64,000 nt of DNA from NCBI GenBank assembly GCA_033060915.1, contig CM065377.1, positions 53,565,183-53,629,182 on the forward strand, written 5' to 3'. The DNA is from Euryodendron excelsum. Its lineage: Eukaryota > Streptophyta > Magnoliopsida > Ericales > Pentaphylacaceae. The position numbers and the translations under genes are program-made. The notes under the pieces were generated by a model that was not told the DNA's origin, did no database searches, and worked only from the letters and a program-made list of their open reading frames with translations. Shown here piece after piece: positions 46,908 to 58,078 of the stretch (its first letter is position 1; each line of letters opens with the position of its first letter).

Positions 46908-48920
46908 TCTTGAAAATTTTGGTTCTTTTAAACACACCTTTTTTTAGGAATAGAAAAGACAAAAATATTAGAATAAATTAAAAAAAAAACATAACAAAAA
47001 GATTTACGAGAAAAACTTTCAAAACGGGAGAAAAACCACCAGTTCAGAAAAAAAATACACTATATAAAAAATTATTACAATCACATAATTTTTCCTCCTC
47101 ACTCTACCGACACCCACTAAGTTATTCCATTAGCTAACTTTTAACTTTCACCTTTTCAAGAGAAATTTTACTAAAGTCAAAAGTTACTAACTAAGCTATT
47201 GACTGGTGCATTTAACCAATGAAACTTCACCCTCCTTAAATAGACTTGCCCCTTGCCCCCCTTTCCACTTCTAACTGATGTGGGATTGGGTAAAGAGAAA
47301 AAACACAAATTCAGCAATCTCCATCTTTACGACTTTGACTGATTTCACAACCACACTCCACCTTGATGAAGATCTTCATAGTGTTTGCTATCATGCTCCA
47401 CTATAAAAGCATATACACTCAGAATAAACCAATTCCAAGCATTTCACGCCCATATTGAAAAATAACCTTGCTAAAAAATTATGGTGCAACTCCCATATTT
47501 GGCTTTCCTAGAAGTTCATCAGCCATCGACATGACTTTTCACCACACATCCTGCATCACCTCCAAATCAATGCCTATGTGTAAACTTGTGGACTTGCCCT
47601 TGGGGATTTCTTATGAACATTCAACATCTGTTGCATTTATTCGTCTGCACACCTGTACATTTTGTCCACGTACTTCTGCACCTGTTGTAGCAACTTTTAC
47701 TCTATTTGTTCATCTTGATCTCCACCAGCCTGTACAGGTTGCCAATCCAGCCAATTAGAATCGCGCCCTTTTGATTGATGACTGGTCTTCTGCCATCAAT
47801 TGACTTAGATGCTACCAATCAACCCCTGATCTCTAACTGGTTCTGTCCAATTTGACCAAAAACAGTGCAATACTGCACCCACCGGTGACTCTGCAGCACC
47901 TAAAAACCTTAGGGACACCTCCCTCCATGAATTTTGAAGCCGGTCAAACCTTCAGCAATGGATCCTGCCACACTAGATCATTGCTCAAACCAAAATGCAA
48001 ACTGGTCCGTTGCAAACATGCTCCTTCACCAGCAATAATAACGACTCCATCCTTGCAATGATAATGATCATATCGTCTTCAAAACATCAGCACACTGTCC
48101 TCCATCAACCAATATATTTTTTTTTTTTTTGTTCTCCCTCCTCTTTTCCTGTGCATCAGCTTGATGAATTTTTTACGGTATACATGAATAGTACCCACTA
48201 AGTAAGTTTCCAGGAAAGACTCAAATCTTTCCTAGACAGAACTTCAACATTCTCAAGAAAGATTGGAGGGGTCACACTGGTCCCGCTTAAAACCTAATCT
48301 TTTAGATAGATCCTCCTTAGACTGTACGTATCTACACTACCACACCAAAACTCCACCCCACCAAAAGGATAAGCACACCAAAGTTTCACCCCACCAAAAA
48401 GAACCTTTGATAATTTCAAGAAAATCTTTTAAGATCAGTCAAAACTACAACCACAAAAAATACAAAGAATTTCAAGAAATAAACAAAACAACCGAACAGA
48501 CTTTGATACCACTTGTTGAGAATTTTGGCTCTCCCAAACACACTCCTTTTAGAAATAGAAAAAACAGAAATATTAAAATAAATAAAGAAAAACATAACAA
48601 AAGGATTTACGTGAAAAACTCTCAAAATATGAGAAAAACTACCAGCCCAAAAAAAAATACACTATGTAAAAAATTATTACAATCACATAATTTTCTCTCC
48701 TTACCCTGTCGACACCCACTAAACTATCCCATTAGCTAACCTTTAACTTTTACCTCTTCAAAAGAAATTTTACTAAAATTAAAAGTTACTAATTAAACTA
48801 TTGACTAGTGCACTTAATCAAAAAGATTTCATCCTCTTTAAATAGACTTACCCCTTACCTCTCCTTCCCACTCTCAACTGATGTGAGATTGCAAAAAAAA
48901 AAAAAAACACAAATCCAGCA
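46908..48920 (-). mobile_element. Non-autonomous LTR element (2.0 kb) in exon 2 of the pseudogene
   Basis: Direct repeats of about 408 bp lie at 46,908-47,316 and 48,514-48,920. On the minus strand the LTR starts TGCTG and ends CTCAACA. A primer-binding site TGGTATCAAAG lies 2 bp after the 5' LTR (48,501-48,511), and a purine tract AAGATGGAGAT precedes the 3' LTR (47,317-47,327). The duplication is ACATG on the right (48,921-48,925) and worn to ACG on the left. The interior (1.2 kb) has no gag-pol domain. The two LTRs differ at many positions, so this insertion is older than the copia one. Confidence 0.82.
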
Positions 48921-49226
48921 ACATGCACGAACATCGTAAACGATAGGCCTTTGAATCAAGGGAATCATCATACGTGTTCCTTCATGAAAAACCTGCACAC
49001 GGTTTCTGTACGCGGAACGATAAAATGACCCTGTTTGTCAGTACGAATTTATAAAGAGTGCAAGTAAACAGAGATATTAATTCTATGTTGCAAAATAAAT
49101 CACCCTCTCCCATTTAGTAATAAAACAAGGCTAAGGGGCTACTTCTCAATTTTATGTGTCACCCTGCCAAAATGCTAACTTCAAAATACCCAGGATACCC
49201 AACACAAGTAACTTAAAAAGCCTATG

Positions 49227-50258
49227 TGTCACGGGCTGGCAGGCCGGGCACCACACGGTGACACTAAATGCGACCCGCCATGATCATACGCAGCGGAATA
49301 CACCCGTGAGGCGACTATGCTGCAAGCAATAGTCCCGCCAAACTCAAACACCAAGGCATAAGATTATGCGCTTGTCCAGGATCCATCCGTAATGCCCCGC
49401 ATAACTCTTTAAGCACGGACCTCTGATGCTCAAGCCATAAGGCAACCCAAGCTATAGGCGATAGCAACGCCATACTCAAATGCGCGCGCACACGGCAAGC
49501 AACGTGCTTAGCGCCAATCCCTCTCGAAACACAAGCCAGATGGCCATGTGCAACTAGACATGTGCGCGTCAGCCAAGCATCACCTGTTAGGCACAACGCC
49601 TCCATCCTTGAAGCTCTTAGCGCCCCGCGTCAAGGTTGCCCGCAAGGAAAGGCACCACCGATTAGCAACTGATACGCCCACAACATTGTGCCCCACGACA
49701 CCAATGCTAGCCAAACCAAGCGGCCGTGTGCACAAGCGTGAACCCAATGCGCAAGTGCACACGAGACACACGGCATGCAAGTGTGCACACCGAGGTCCAA
49801 TCCGTCATGGACATAAGCCCCACCACTTTATAATTATGACGTAGCGGGTGCGAATGCCACAACCCCATCCTCGACGCTAATGCCCAACATTTGCCCCACC
49901 GGGCACAATGCCGCCCATGTAGCCCCTTGACTAGCATGAGGACTGCAGCCACGTGCCACAGCCGGCCCCCAAGTCTCGCCCACTCCCTTGGGGGACTCAC
50001 TTGAATGCTGGCCCTTTCGGTAGCACCAGGGGGTGGTAGAGTCAACACCATGCCCCCCCTTATAATAGCATTCTGAGCCATCTCCAAACTGATAGGAGGA
50101 AACATCCTACCCCCTCGAGGAGTCATAATCCATAAATCCAATAATTATGGAAAATACAAATTACGAGATTGCCATGCCACCGGCCAATCATGCTCAGACA
50201 TGCCCCACGCCAAGGTCTCTCGCGGCCCCGGACGTGCCACGGGTGGCAACCCGTGACA
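49227..50258. repeat. GC-rich solo LTR (1,032 bp)
   Basis: It starts TGTCACGGGCTGGC and ends AACCCGTGACA (TG...CA with a 9-bp inverted end). CTATG flanks it at 49,222-49,226 and 50,259-50,263. Copy 1 lacks it. It is much richer in G and C than the surrounding sequence, which leaves long chance frames on both strands; none matches a family I know. A TG...CA unit with a 5-bp duplication and no interior is best read as a solo LTR, although a short non-coding element of another type is possible. Confidence 0.78.
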
Positions 50259-50356
50259 CTATGACTCATCCTTAAAGGTGCAAGGGTCAAATGGGACATC
50301 AATTACAGTAATATTTTATAAGAAATTTTGACCTTGCAGGTTTACTTCAACAATTT

Positions 50357-50478
50357 GAGCAAGTGGCTTGCCCCAATGGTTGGGACCTTGTATGGCCAAG
50401 CTCATGGCCAAGTGTTCAAACACCAGTAACCTCTCCCCCTTCTCCTAATAAAACAAACTCCCACCAACAAATTAAAAA
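50357..50478 (+). mobile_element. SINE, copy-2 ortholog of 38,532-38,650
   Basis: Same element and same site as in copy 1. The left flanking repeat at 50,338-50,356 is perfect; the right one starting at 50,479 has changes (AGGTTTACGTCAATAAT). Confidence 0.82.
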
Positions 50479-52783
50479 AGGTTTACGTCAATAATATAAT
50501 TTCCTTGGAGCTTTTATAAACACACTTGGCCTTTGAACAAGTCAAGGCTTGCCATTCTGGTTCTTTATTAAAGCAAAAAAACAAACAAATAAACCTACAA
50601 AAGAATTTTCCATCTAAAAAGTATCAACCGCAATATAAGACTGGGCCATATTTAAAAACTATGACCTCTATAACTTGCATTTAGTTGAAAGAATGCATTA
50701 AACGAACAAAAATGAACAAATGAACAAAACTATGAACAAAAACCCCAACTAAGTTAGATTGTTTTATCCATCACTTGCCAAGGCCAAAAATCCAGATTAA
50801 AGTACGTCATACTCATCTCCTCCTATTTTCTATTTTACTTATTTCTTCTCAATGACACGGCTTGTTACATATGTACATTCGACCTACCTATGTGGATCTA
50901 TCTCTATGTCCGTCAGACGGGTTCGAAAATAACAGTGTGACGAGTTATTGACAGCAAAGTAGCACCAAAGCCATCAAGAGTGGGTTATTTCAAAAGTACA
51001 AGAAAGTAAACCTGGTACTTTGTGAAAACGACAGATGCATATACCTATTGTTGTTCCTCAGTCACTATGATAGCCATGTAACAGACATATTATCTGATTA
51101 CACACATAAAATTGATGTGCAAAATGAATACAGGGGTTATTGAATGCCTATGATGCAAACAAATGAATACCAATAAATTAAAAATCTGAACATACAAACA
51201 TTATTTTCAAGTTTATACTTTAAACAATTATGAAATCAAACAGATGCAAGGATGCATGCCCGATTTTAATCATACAGGTGCCTGGCATTTGTAGAATTTT
51301 CCGCACATGCATCACTTCAGGAATAGAAAGGAAACCAGAAAATTGAAAAATAAAATGCAACATTAGAGGAATATGAGTAAAATTGTGACCTAGGCATATT
51401 GTCAATAACAGAGTACATACATCAGAGAAAAAGTAAAACACCAAATGAGGAACCACAAGAACTGAAAGATAGACTTGAAACTTGAATGCATGTAATAAGG
51501 GAAAAGATCATTTCGAGTACAAGTTCCCGTAAACGAACAAGCAAGACCTTATTTTGTAAACCTGCAATTTTAGAAGCAAACTGCAAGAGTAAAGTCTACC
51601 TTGTTCTTGACACCAACTACTCGGTTGAACAAAATAGCTCTATGGCCACCCTCAACATTATAGAGGGTATGAGTACCAGCATACCAAACAGTTCCTCCAA
51701 TAATCCCCCACTTAGCCAAAGCAGTGGCCAATATTACTCTCAAGGAGGGCACTCTATGATAGTGCCTATACATCTAGAAAGAAAAAAACATTATGAACTA
51801 TACACTAGGAAAGAGATATAAAGACAATAGCAGCACATGGCAGAAGAGAAAAAGTCATCAGGAGAAGAGGGAAGAGAGGCGCAGGGAGTTGTCAAACATG
51901 AATAGAGACATACAGGCTAGCAATGCTCTAAACTATTTTTCATTATCATGCCTCTCTGTGAGAAGATAAAACAGCATAAGGGCGTGAGACAATGGTAAAT
52001 AACTTTGAACAATTCTAACTAATCCAGGAAATAGTATAAGAAAACCAAGGAAGATAGTGTTAATTTGGAGCCGTGTCAAACTAATTGAGTTCCCAACTAA
52101 CTAGCACACTGCTTCCTTCTGCCATGAAAAACAGATTGAATGAAATTGAAATTCAAAGGTCCCTAAATGTAAGACACAGCTACCCACCAGTTCTCTTGGA
52201 TGTAAGCATTAGGATGTCCCATAGAAATTTCATTCTCTTTAAAACAAAGACAGAAGAACATCACTGTGAACCGGATCATACCGGCAAAAATTCAAAAGGG
52301 CAGCATGTCGTGAAAATACAAAATCCACCCTTCAGAGTGTGTTTGGGTCCATTCTATCAAGGTAGAACTATTTTATTGTGTCTTTCTCACAGAGGCCTCT
52401 AATCTCTGATAAAAACAGCTAAGACATATCTGATTTAGCAAATGCATGCCTCTTATTACAGCTCTAGCATTCCATCAACACCCAAGTCAGTTAAGCTCAG
52501 ACTCGAGTAAACAACTGGACACTTAATCAATTGACATTCAAATCAGGTTCAAAACAAACCTTCCGCTCATGTATACTCTCAAATTAATCGCATCAGCTTA
52601 TGCATATACACAAATAGACACACCCACATACATGAATACATACATAGAATACAATTTAGACAAGGAATTTGATTGCCAGAACGTTAGTGATGGGTCTTTG
52701 CTACAGCGCCAGCAATTTCTTGTGGAAAAAAAACACTCTTTACATTTCTCTATAATCAGGTCAGCAACGAAACATGTGCATGC

Positions 52784-53058
52784 TGTTAATGTACCTATAA
52801 TATGAACACTTCATGGTCAAGGCATATTAGGTTAATATGAACACTTCATGGTCAAGGCATATTAGGTATTTGTTAGGCATGTTTGTTAGGCATATTAGGC
52901 ATGTTGCCATCTTTGTTTCATGGCAGATTTCTCTTTTCTTCCCCTATAAATATAGGTCTATTCTTCATTGTAAATTACTACATCTTGTACAAAAGATTAC
53001 ATCTAATACAATTCTTTCTCTCATCCTCTCCTTCTCTATTTTCTCTACCATTCTAACA
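52784..53058 (+). repeat. Copia 5' LTR with a 35-bp tandem duplication
   Basis: It starts TGTTAATGTACC and ends CCATTCTAACA. A 35-bp unit starting AATATGAACACTTCATGG occurs at 52,799-52,833 and again at 52,834-52,868, but only once in the 3' LTR. A TATA box TATAAATA lies at 52,945-52,952. Confidence 0.95.
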
Positions 53059-53614
53059 TGGTATCAGAGCTATAAAATATGGTGATCCTTCTCTCACTCT
53101 GCCTCTATTCCAGCCGACCTCCATTGTCTTTTTTCTGCATCAAAATCTAGTTTTTTTGCTATTTTTTGTGTTTCTGTCGAAATTAATATTGCCTGAATAT
53201 CACTTTTGATCACATCATTACCTTCGTCTCAACGAATAGAGTCCATCCATATAAAACTCGTTCCCAGAATCCTTGTCATGCTCTCACACGCGCCACTTGA
53301 AGTTTGGCGCGTTATCTCACGCTCAGCCCCTTTTATTACGTGCCGCCAGCACTGTTTCACGCGCTCACGCGCTCTCATGCACGATTACACGCACGCGCGC
53401 TGACGCCAGCCCTAATTCACCTGACCGCCGGTCTGGTTTCTGACTCCGGTTCATCTGAACCAATTCAGCTCGGCTTTTCGCTTCCTTTGACCGGTTCAAG
53501 CTCTTTTTGGCCATTTTCAAGCCGGTTCCCCCTTATTTTGGGCCCCCTGAATCTGATTCTGATTCTGCCCTCGGTTTGATCTAATTCTGCCTCTTCTCTA
53601 CTGTTTCTTTTGTA
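53059..53614 (+). other. Copia leader with primer-binding site
   Basis: The 12-base primer-binding site is followed by about 540 bp of untranslated leader, partly CG-rich (ACACGCACGCGCGC near 53,388). No domain is encoded before the gag start. Confidence 0.7.
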
Positions 53615-56600
53615 TTGGAAACCTTTGAACCTCAATATCTTCCTTTTAATTCTGTTGTTCAAAGTCATTGTACTATGGAACGTTCTGAGGTGTCCCGACC
53701 TATTGTTCTCATTCTAGAAGGTCCTAATTATATTCCTTGGTCCCAAGCTATGTCTAGTTTTCTTAAAGGAAGAAAACTTTGGCTTTATGTCACTGGCGAT
53801 ATTAAAGCTCCTATCAAAAGTGATACTGAACCATCTACAATATACAATGAACGTCTTGAGGAATGGGACAGTAAGAATCATCAAATTATCACTTGGTTTC
53901 GAAATACGTCCATTCCTTCCATAAGCCTCTAGTTCGGACGCTTTGATACTGTTCATTCTATTTGGGACTTCCTGGCCCAACGCTACACTACTACTGATCT
54001 TGCTCATCAGTATCAACTCTTAAGTTCTCTGCATCGTCTCAAACAAGAATCTGGTCAATCTATCAATGCCTTGCTGTCACAGATGTATACTCTCTGGGAC
54101 CAATTAACTCCGTCTGAGCCCACTTGGACCTGTCCTGATGACGCTGCTCACTTTACTCTCTACCGAGATCAGCAGCGCCTCATTATATTTCTTATGGCTC
54201 TCACTGATGTCTTTGAGCCTGTTCATGCCTCTCTTCTGCATCGATCTCCTCTTCCTTCCTTGAAACATGCTATTTCTGAGCTCCTATCCGAAGAGACTCG
54301 TCTTGGTCTCTTTCAATCATCACCTACAGATACAGTTCTTGCCACCTCTAATTCTCGATTTAGAGGTTCATCTGCTTCAGGTGGTTCTCGCAACTCCTCT
54401 CTTTAATCTACTGGGACATCTTTCACTCTGCCCTCTCGAAACGATGAATGTACATTTTGCCATGCTACTAATAATCATCTCCTTACTTGTCCTGTTCAGA
54501 TCTGCCAACATTGTCATCGGCGTGGCCCTGGTCACTATCGTAGTGACTATCCTAAAAATCCTAATCGCCGAGACTTTCGCCCTAAGGCTGCAGCTGCCAC
54601 TGCTACGGATTCTGATGTTCCATCTTCCTCCTCGATGGTCAGTCTCAGTGATCTTTCTACACTCTTTCAGCAGTTCATGACTACCTCTGGTAATTCACCC
54701 TTTACTACTCTGTCTGCCACTTCAGGTATTTCTTCGTGGTTCTTTGATTCTGGGTGTAGCAATCACATGACTTCTGACTTGTCTGTTATTTCTTCTAAAT
54801 CCTCTATATCTGCTCTTCCTGTCATTTATACTGCTGATGGCTCACCTATGACTATTGATCACATTGGTTCTGTCTCCACTTCCAACCTTGCATTTCCTCA
54901 AACTTATTATATCCCTAAACTCACATTGAATCTTATCTCTGTCGGCCAATTATGTGATCTTGGCCTTACTATCCTTTTCTCCTCTACTGGTTGTGTTGTG
55001 CAGGATCCAAAGACGGGACAGACTCTTGGGATAGGCCGTAAATACGGTCAACTGTTTCAGCTCCTTCACCTTCATCTGCCCACTCAGACTGCTGTTGTTA
55101 CCACTACTGTTGCTTCATCTACTCCCAACTCCTCTCTTGATATCTAGCATTCTCGTTTAGGTCATGTTTCTATAGGTTGTTTATGTCTTCTTTTGTCTCA
55201 AGGTGTTTTAGGCTCTGTCCCTAATAAACACCTTGATTGTCAATCTTATCAACTTGCTAAACAACCGGCTTTATCTTTTAATAACAATACTTCTCTTTCT
55301 TTAGCTCCTTTTGATTTAGTCCACTTTGATGTTTGGGGGCCTTCCCCCACTTCTACTATGGGAGGATCAAAGTATTTTATTGTATTTGTTGATGATTTCT
55401 CTCGTTATACTTGGATTTATCTATTGCAAAATCGATCTCAATTTCAACAAACTTATTATGATTTTGCTCAAATGGTCAAAACACAATTTTCTCGTGACAT
55501 TAAGATCTTTCGGTCTGACAATGCTCAAGAATATTGTGACAACTCTTTTCTTGCCTTTCTCCATGAGCATGGGACCATCCCTCATCATTCTTGTCCTGGT
55601 ACGTCACAACAAAATGGTCGTGCTAAACGCAAACATCGTCATCTCCTTGATACAACCCGTGCTCTTCTTATCTCTGCCTCTTGTCCTGAATAGTTTTGGG
55701 GTGAAGTTGCTCTTACTGCTGCTTACACTATTAACCGTGTTCCTTCAACTCCTCTCGCTAATCTCACTCCTTATGAGCGTCTGTATAGTACTCCTCTTGA
55801 TTATCATTCTCTCCGTGTTTTCGGATGTGCATGCTTTATCTTACTTCAGCCTCGTGAGCGTTCCAAGTTGGAGCCTCACGCTCCTCTCTGCTACATCTTC
55901 GGTTACAGAATTGAGCACAAAGGTTATCGTTGTTGGGATCCCCTGTCTAAACGTCTTCGTGTCTCTCGTCGTGTTGTCTTTTGGGAACATAAAACATTTT
56001 TCTCCTTATCTTCTTTTCATTTATCTTCTTCTTCCACTCCTTACTTCACTGATCCTACTATTGAGCTCTTTCCTGAGGATGCTGATTTCACACCTACTGT
56101 GCAGCCTACTACAATCTATCCCGAGGAGTCCCCGTCTGCTGATCCTGCTCCTCTTGCTAGCTCTTCCTTGTCTAATCCATCTATGCCCTCTTCATCCACT
56201 GAGCTCACCGTCAGGCGTTCTACTCAGGTAAGGGAGATTCCTACTCACCTCCATGATTATTATTGTTTCTCTACTATTCTTGCTCATCACGAGCCTTGCT
56301 CCTATTGCGAGGCCAGTTCTAACCCTCTTTGGCGACAAGCTATGGATGATGAATTACAGGCTCTTACCAAGACTCACACTTGGGACTTGGTTGAGCTTCC
56401 TCCTGGTAAATCTGTGATTTGCTGTAGATGGGTCTATAAGATCAAAACTCGTTCTGATGGTTCTGTGGAACGTTATAAAGCTCGTTTAGTTGCCAAAGAT
56501 TTCACTCAAGAATATGGCATTGACTATGAGGAGACCTTTGCTCCTGTTGCTCGTCTCACTTCTGTTCGGAGTCTCATTGTTGTTGCTGTTGTTCGACAGT

Positions 56601-57820
56601 GGCCCTTGTATCAGATGGATGTCAAAAATGCCTTTCTCAACGGCGATCTCTCTAAAGAAGTCTATATGCAGCCTCCTCCTGGTTTTTCTCACTCTCCACA
56701 TCAGGTCTGCAAACTTCGTCGTGCTCTATATGGTCTTAAACAAGTTCCTCGTGCCTGGTATGCCAAATTCAGTTCTACTATTAGTGAACTTGGTTTCTCC
56801 TCTAGTGCTTATGATTCTGCTCTTTTTGTTCGCAAAACTACACATAGCACTGTTCTCCTACTACTCGATGTGGATGATATGATTCTCACTGGAGATGATA
56901 TACATGGTATTTCTGAGCTCAAGGAATTTCTTAGCAAACATTTTGAAATGAAAGATCTTGGTCCTCTCAGTTACTTTCTTAGTCTTGAGATATCTTCTGC
57001 TTTTACTGGTTACTCTCTCTCTCAAGTCAAATATGCCTCAGATCTTCTTGCTCGTGTTGGTCTCACTGATAGTAAGATTGCTTCCACACTTTTAGAAGCT
57101 AATGTGAGTCTTACTCCTCTAGATGGTGAACTTCTAACTAACCCTACTCTCTATCGGCAACTTGTTGGCAGTCTTGTTTATTTTACTGTTACTCATCCTG
57201 ACATTGCCCATGATGTTCACCCCGTCAGTCAATTTCTGTCATCACCTCGCTCTACTCACTATACTGCAGTTCTTCACATTCTACGTTATGTTAAGGGCAC
57301 TCTCTTCCATGGTTTGCATTACTCTCGTCACTCCTCTCTACAGCTTCATGCTTATTCTGACGCTGATTGGGCTGGTGATCCTACTGATCGTCATTCTACC
57401 ACAGGATTTTGCTTCTTCCTTGGCGATTCTCTAATTTCTTAGTGTAGTAAGAAGCAGACTCTTACCGCTTGCTCTAGCACTAAGGCCGAGTATTGTGCTC
57501 TGGCTGATACTACTTAAGAACTTCTTTGGCTTCTGTGGTTGCTTCAAGACATGGGTGTCTCTCATTCTGGTACTACTGTTCTCCATTGTGACAATCGCAG
57601 TGCGATTATGATCGCTCATAATGATGTGTTTCATGATCGGACTAAGCGCATTAAAATTGATTGTCATTTCATTCGTCAACATGTCCTGTGTGGCACAGTT
57701 CATCTTCTCTCTGTGACTTCTGCTGATCAAACTGCTGACATTTTCATCAAGTCTCATCCCCCAGGACGGTTTCATGATCTGGTTATCAAACTCAATTTGG
57801 TCTCCACCTTACCACTTTGA
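53615..57820 (+). pseudogene. Copia gag-pol polyprotein with six in-frame stops
   Basis: One frame runs throughout with no frameshift. Gag (from 53,615 or the Met at 53,675; SFLKGRKLWLYVTGD) is followed by a zinc knuckle (about 54,506-54,560), protease (WFFDSGCSNHM, about 54,738), integrase zinc region (about 55,148-55,270), integrase core (HFDVWGP, RSDNAQEY, about 55,320-55,690), reverse transcriptase (MDVKNAFLNGDL, about 56,330-57,080) and RNase H (SDADWAGD onward). Stops are at 53,930, 54,404, 55,145, 55,691, 57,440 and 57,515. Key residues are also lost: the last Cys of the gag knuckle and the last Cys of the integrase zinc site are Tyr, the integrase catalytic Glu is Lys, and the reverse transcriptase YVDD motif begins with Asp. 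The product would be inactive. Confidence 0.93.
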
Positions 57821-57833
57821 GTTTGCGGGGGGC

Positions 57834-58073
57834 TGTTAATGTACCTATAATATGAACACTTCATGGTCAAGGCATATTAGGTATTTGTTAGGCATGTTTG
57901 TTAGGCATATTAGGCATGTTGCCATCTTTGTTTCATGGTAGATTTCTCTTTTCTTCCCCTATAAATATAAGTCTATTCTTCATTGTAAATTACTACATCT
58001 TGTACAAAAGATTACATCTAATACAATTCTTTCTCTCATCCTCTCCTTCTCTATTTTCTCTACCATTCTAACA
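57834..58073 (+). repeat. Copia 3' LTR
   Basis: Identical to the 5' LTR except for one C/T and one G/A difference and the absence of the 35-bp duplication. Confidence 0.95.
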
Positions 58074-58078
58074 CATGC

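Larger units (their letters stand above)
45477..51773 (-). pseudogene. Prohibitin pseudogene (duplicate of 36,765-39,750)
   Basis: Exon remnants on the minus strand: exon 1 at 51,600-51,773 (one extra codon), exon 2 at 48,921-48,992 and 46,860-46,907, exon 3 at 46,285-46,438, exon 4 at 45,783-45,964, exon 5 at 45,477-45,677. Compared with the intact copy, exon 2 is split by a 2.0-kb retroelement. Exon 3 lost 17 bp. Exon 4 lost 7 bp (frameshift) and 24 bp (in frame). The exon 4 donor is AT instead of GT, so the frame now reads through the old intron into exon 5, which explains a 141-codon open frame ending in LNLQGMNLESTSSSKK. Intron 1 holds a solo LTR and the promoter side holds a copia element. 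It cannot make prohibitin. The well-preserved exon 5 suggests fairly recent death. Confidence 0.93.
52784..58073 (+). mobile_element. Ty1/copia retrotransposon, full-length but coding-dead (5.3 kb)
   Basis: Its LTRs are 52,784-53,058 and 57,834-58,073, flanked by CATGC (52,779-52,783 and 58,074-58,078). The primer-binding site TGGTATCAGAGC (53,059-53,070) matches initiator tRNA-Met. The purine tract GCGGGGGGC lies just before 57,834. The domain order gag, protease, integrase, reverse transcriptase, RNase H is that of copia. It sits in the 5' region of the prohibitin pseudogene, in plus orientation. The LTRs differ by two transitions and one 35-bp duplication, indicating recent insertion. Confidence 0.95.

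Noticed and set aside
46629..46937. 102-codon minus-strand frame at pseudogene exon 2
   Set aside because: It mixes LTR sequence, the tail of exon 2 ([12 protein letters not shown]) and intron. It is a by-product of the insertion, not a new gene.
49315..50141. Several 65-144 codon frames on both strands
   Set aside because: They lie inside a GC-rich solo LTR with precise TG...CA ends and target duplication. GC-rich DNA has few stops by chance, and no domain is recognisable.
55326..56231. 301-codon Leu-rich plus-strand frame
   Set aside because: It is the shifted-frame shadow of the copia integrase-to-reverse-transcriptase region; T-rich coding sequence yields Leu/Ser-rich false frames.
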